Positions 40,308 through 41,629 of a DNA stretch of 41,629 nt are shown here, in pieces. How positions within the stretch are numbered: the first letter of the stretch is position 1; every line of letters begins with the position of its first letter. The stretch comes from Acidimicrobiales bacterium (GTDB lineage Bacteria; Actinomycetota; Acidimicrobiia; Acidimicrobiales; SZUA-35). The stretch spans positions 19,927 to 61,555 of the forward strand of contig JAHDBV010000012.1 of NCBI GenBank assembly GCA_020630195.1, in the 5' to 3' direction. The notes below the pieces were generated by a model. It made no database searches. It saw only the letters and a program-made list of their open reading frames with translations, and was not told the DNA's origin. Position numbers and translations under genes: made by a program.

Positions 40308-41519
40308 ATGACGAACCCCACCCCCACCCCGAGTCCCCGGACCCGTCGCCTCGATCCCTTCCGGGCCACCGCCATCGCCGCCGCCCTGGCGCTCGGCGCC
40401 GCTGCCTGCTCGTCCGACGACGCCGACTCCGCCGCCGAGGCCGACGACCCGACCACGACCACCGTGGCCACCGACACCACCGCCGAGGCGATGGACGACA
40501 TCGACGTGATGATGGGTGCGTTCGGCCCCGCCTGTGGTGCGGTGCCGACCGATGGTGAGGGCAGCTTCGCCGGGATGGCGGATGACACGGCGGCGACGGC
40601 GGCGAGCAACAACCCGTTGTTGTCGACGCTGGTGACCGCCGTGGTCGAGGCCGATCTGGTGGACACGTTGAACTCGGAGGGTCCGTTCACGATCTTCGCT
40701 CCGGTGAACGACGCCTTCGCCGCCATCGACGCCGACACGCTCGGTGCGGTGCTCGCCGACGACACGGCGCTCAGCACCGTGCTCACCTACCACGTGGTCG
40801 CCGGTGAGTCGCTCACCGCCGCCGACCTCGCCGGTGGCACGTTCACCACCGTCCAGGGTGAGGAGATCACCCTCGGCGCCGACGGCACCACCGTCAACGG
40901 CGTCGACGTGGTCTGCTCCGACGTCCCGGTCGCCAACGGCACCGTCCACATCATCGACGAGGTGCTGATCAACGACGCCGCCGCCGACTTCATCGGATCG
41001 CTCGACGCCATGGACGACGCCATGACCGAGGACGCCATGCTCGGCGCCTCGGGTCCGGCGTGTGGTGCGGTGCCGACCGATGGTGAGGGCAGCTTCGCCG
41101 GGATGGCGGATGACACGGCGGCGACGGCGGCGAGCAACAACCCGTTGTTGTCGACGCTGGTGACCGCCGTGGTCGAGGCCGATCTGGTGGACACGTTGAA
41201 CTCGGAGGGTCCGTTCACGATCTTCGCTCCGGTGAACGACGCCTTCGCCGCCATCCCCGAAGATCAGCTGGCCGCCGTGCTCGCCGACACCGACCTGCTC
41301 ACGTCGGTCCTGACCTACCACGTCATCGCCGGTGAGTCGCTCGACGCCACGGCCCTGATCGACGGCGGCACCTTCGCCACGGTCCAGGGCGGTGAGATCA
41401 CCGTCGCCGCCGAGGGCGACGAGTTCACCGTCAACGGTGCGGCTGCCACGGCCGTCTGCGTGAACGTGCCGGTCGCCAACGGCACCGTCCACATCATCGA
41501 CGGCGTGCTCCTCCCCTGA
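40308..41519 (+). CDS. Lipoprotein with two FAS1 (fasciclin) domains (MPT70/83-like)
   Basis: A 403-aa lipoprotein: lipobox LGAAAC with Cys34, a Thr/Asp-rich linker, then two FAS1 domains each starting PACGAVPTDGEGSFAGM and ending VPVANGTVHIIDEVL or VPVANGTVHIIDGVL. Each domain has the LSTLVTAVVEADLVDTL helix and FTIFAPVNDAF strand. The ribosome site AAGGAG is clear before the ATG at 40308. It is divergent from sigK with a shared promoter region, matching the known link between SigK and FAS1 lipoproteins. The two domains carry a 195-bp stretch that is identical at DNA level. Confidence 0.9.
   Translation: MTNPTPTPSPRTRRLDPFRATAIAAALALGAAACSSDDADSAAEADDPTTTTVATDTTAEAMDDIDVMMGAFGPACGAVPTDGEGSFAGMADDTAATAASNNPLLSTLVTAVVEADLVDTLNSEGPFTIFAPVNDAFAAIDADTLGAVLADDTALSTVLTYHVVAGESLTAADLAGGTFTTVQGEEITLGADGTTVNGVDVVCSDVPVANGTVHIIDEVLINDAAADFIGSLDAMDDAMTEDAMLGASGPACGAVPTDGEGSFAGMADDTAATAASNNPLLSTLVTAVVEADLVDTLNSEGPFTIFAPVNDAFAAIPEDQLAAVLADTDLLTSVLTYHVIAGESLDATALIDGGTFATVQGGEITVAAEGDEFTVNGAAATAVCVNVPVANGTVHIIDGVLLP
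40533..40727 (+). repeat. 195-bp direct repeat, copy 1
   Basis: Identical base for base to 41061-41255, 528 bp (176 codons) apart, inside the FAS1 lipoprotein gene. It encodes the first part of FAS1 domain 1. Confidence 0.85.
41061..41255 (+). repeat. 195-bp direct repeat, copy 2
   Basis: Identical to copy 1; sequence outside both edges diverges at once, including synonymous sites. Confidence 0.85.
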
Positions 41520-41526
41520 GTTCCCC

Positions 41527-41556
41527 GGCCGCTCGATCCACGGTGATCGAGTGGCC
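41527..41556. terminator. Terminator-like hairpin after the FAS1 lipoprotein
   Basis: Arms 41527-41538 and 41545-41556 pair over 12 positions with one G-T wobble around the loop cacggt, starting seven bases after the stop. No T-tract follows. Confidence 0.6.
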
Positions 41557-41585
41557 CCTCCATCCGATCTCCCCGGACATCGACG

Positions 41586-41629
41586 GGCCCCCCCCCCCCG
41601 GGTCCCCCCCCCCCCCCCCCGCCCCCCCC
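41586..41629. other. Poly-C window end, probable sequence artefact
   Basis: The last ~44 bases are nearly pure C broken by a few G and T. This looks like low-quality read ends at a contig boundary rather than biology. Confidence 0.7.

Noticed and set aside
39681..41492. 603-aa minus-strand ORF over the FAS1 lipoprotein
   Set aside because: Opposite-strand shadow; the internal repeat is the 195-bp FAS1 duplication read backwards.

Overview
The window is high-GC DNA with dense, short-gapped genes, frequent GTG starts and a PurE/PurK plus SigK/RskA type gene repertoire. This points to an actinobacterium, plausibly of the Acidimicrobiia type. The lineage is inferred from gene content and style only. 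I see no rRNA, tRNA, CRISPR array, transposase or integrase, so it looks like chromosomal sequence. The last ~45 bases are poly-C and look like a contig-end artefact.

Layout. 1-6.7 kb: end of an acyl-CoA synthetase, ribH with an ANT(3'')-like nucleotidyltransferase, purE-purK, a Baeyer-Villiger monooxygenase and a PAP2 membrane phosphatase. 6.8-12.4 kb: alanine dehydrogenase divergent from an Lrp/AsnC regulator, a methyltransferase, an ATP-grasp enzyme with a two-helix K+ channel, and a tandem GNAT protein. 12.4-17.1 kb: two paralogous secreted DUF4214-repeat proteins flanking an SRPBCC protein. 17.2-23.5 kb: a four-gene, translationally coupled HerA-like / SbcD(Mre11) / SbcC(Rad50) / NurA cluster, resembling the archaeal DNA-end-resection operon. 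23.4-28.1 kb: an anchored four-repeat surface protein, an ammonium transporter coupled to an unknown 63-aa protein, and a divergent GGDEF-EAL protein.

28.1-29.9 kb: a probable selenoprotein of the GrdB-like family. Its in-frame TGA (28630-28632) sits where a UxxC redox motif is expected and is followed directly by a SECIS-type hairpin. An AAA ATPase follows. 29.9-30.4 kb: a non-coding stretch packed with inverted repeats. 30.4-32.4 kb: a compact operon of a 4-helix membrane protein, a 115-aa exported peptide ending in a CPAC motif, a DUF692/MNIO enzyme and an 83-aa partner. This is a candidate ribosomally made, MNIO-modified peptide (RiPP) system.

32.4-37.0 kb: a small membrane protein divergent from a MocR regulator (with a clear operator), a lipoprotein serine hydrolase, a sulfotransferase and a GNAT protein. 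37.4-41.5 kb: a SigK/RskA-like ECF sigma/anti-sigma pair between two FAS1 (fasciclin) proteins. Two mirrored copies of one promoter-like sequence lie between sigK and the divergent FAS1 lipoprotein gene, suggesting autoregulated co-expression like the mycobacterial SigK-MPT70/83 regulon.

Many genes carry a TANNNT -10 box only 6-9 nt before the start codon, which implies widespread leaderless transcription.
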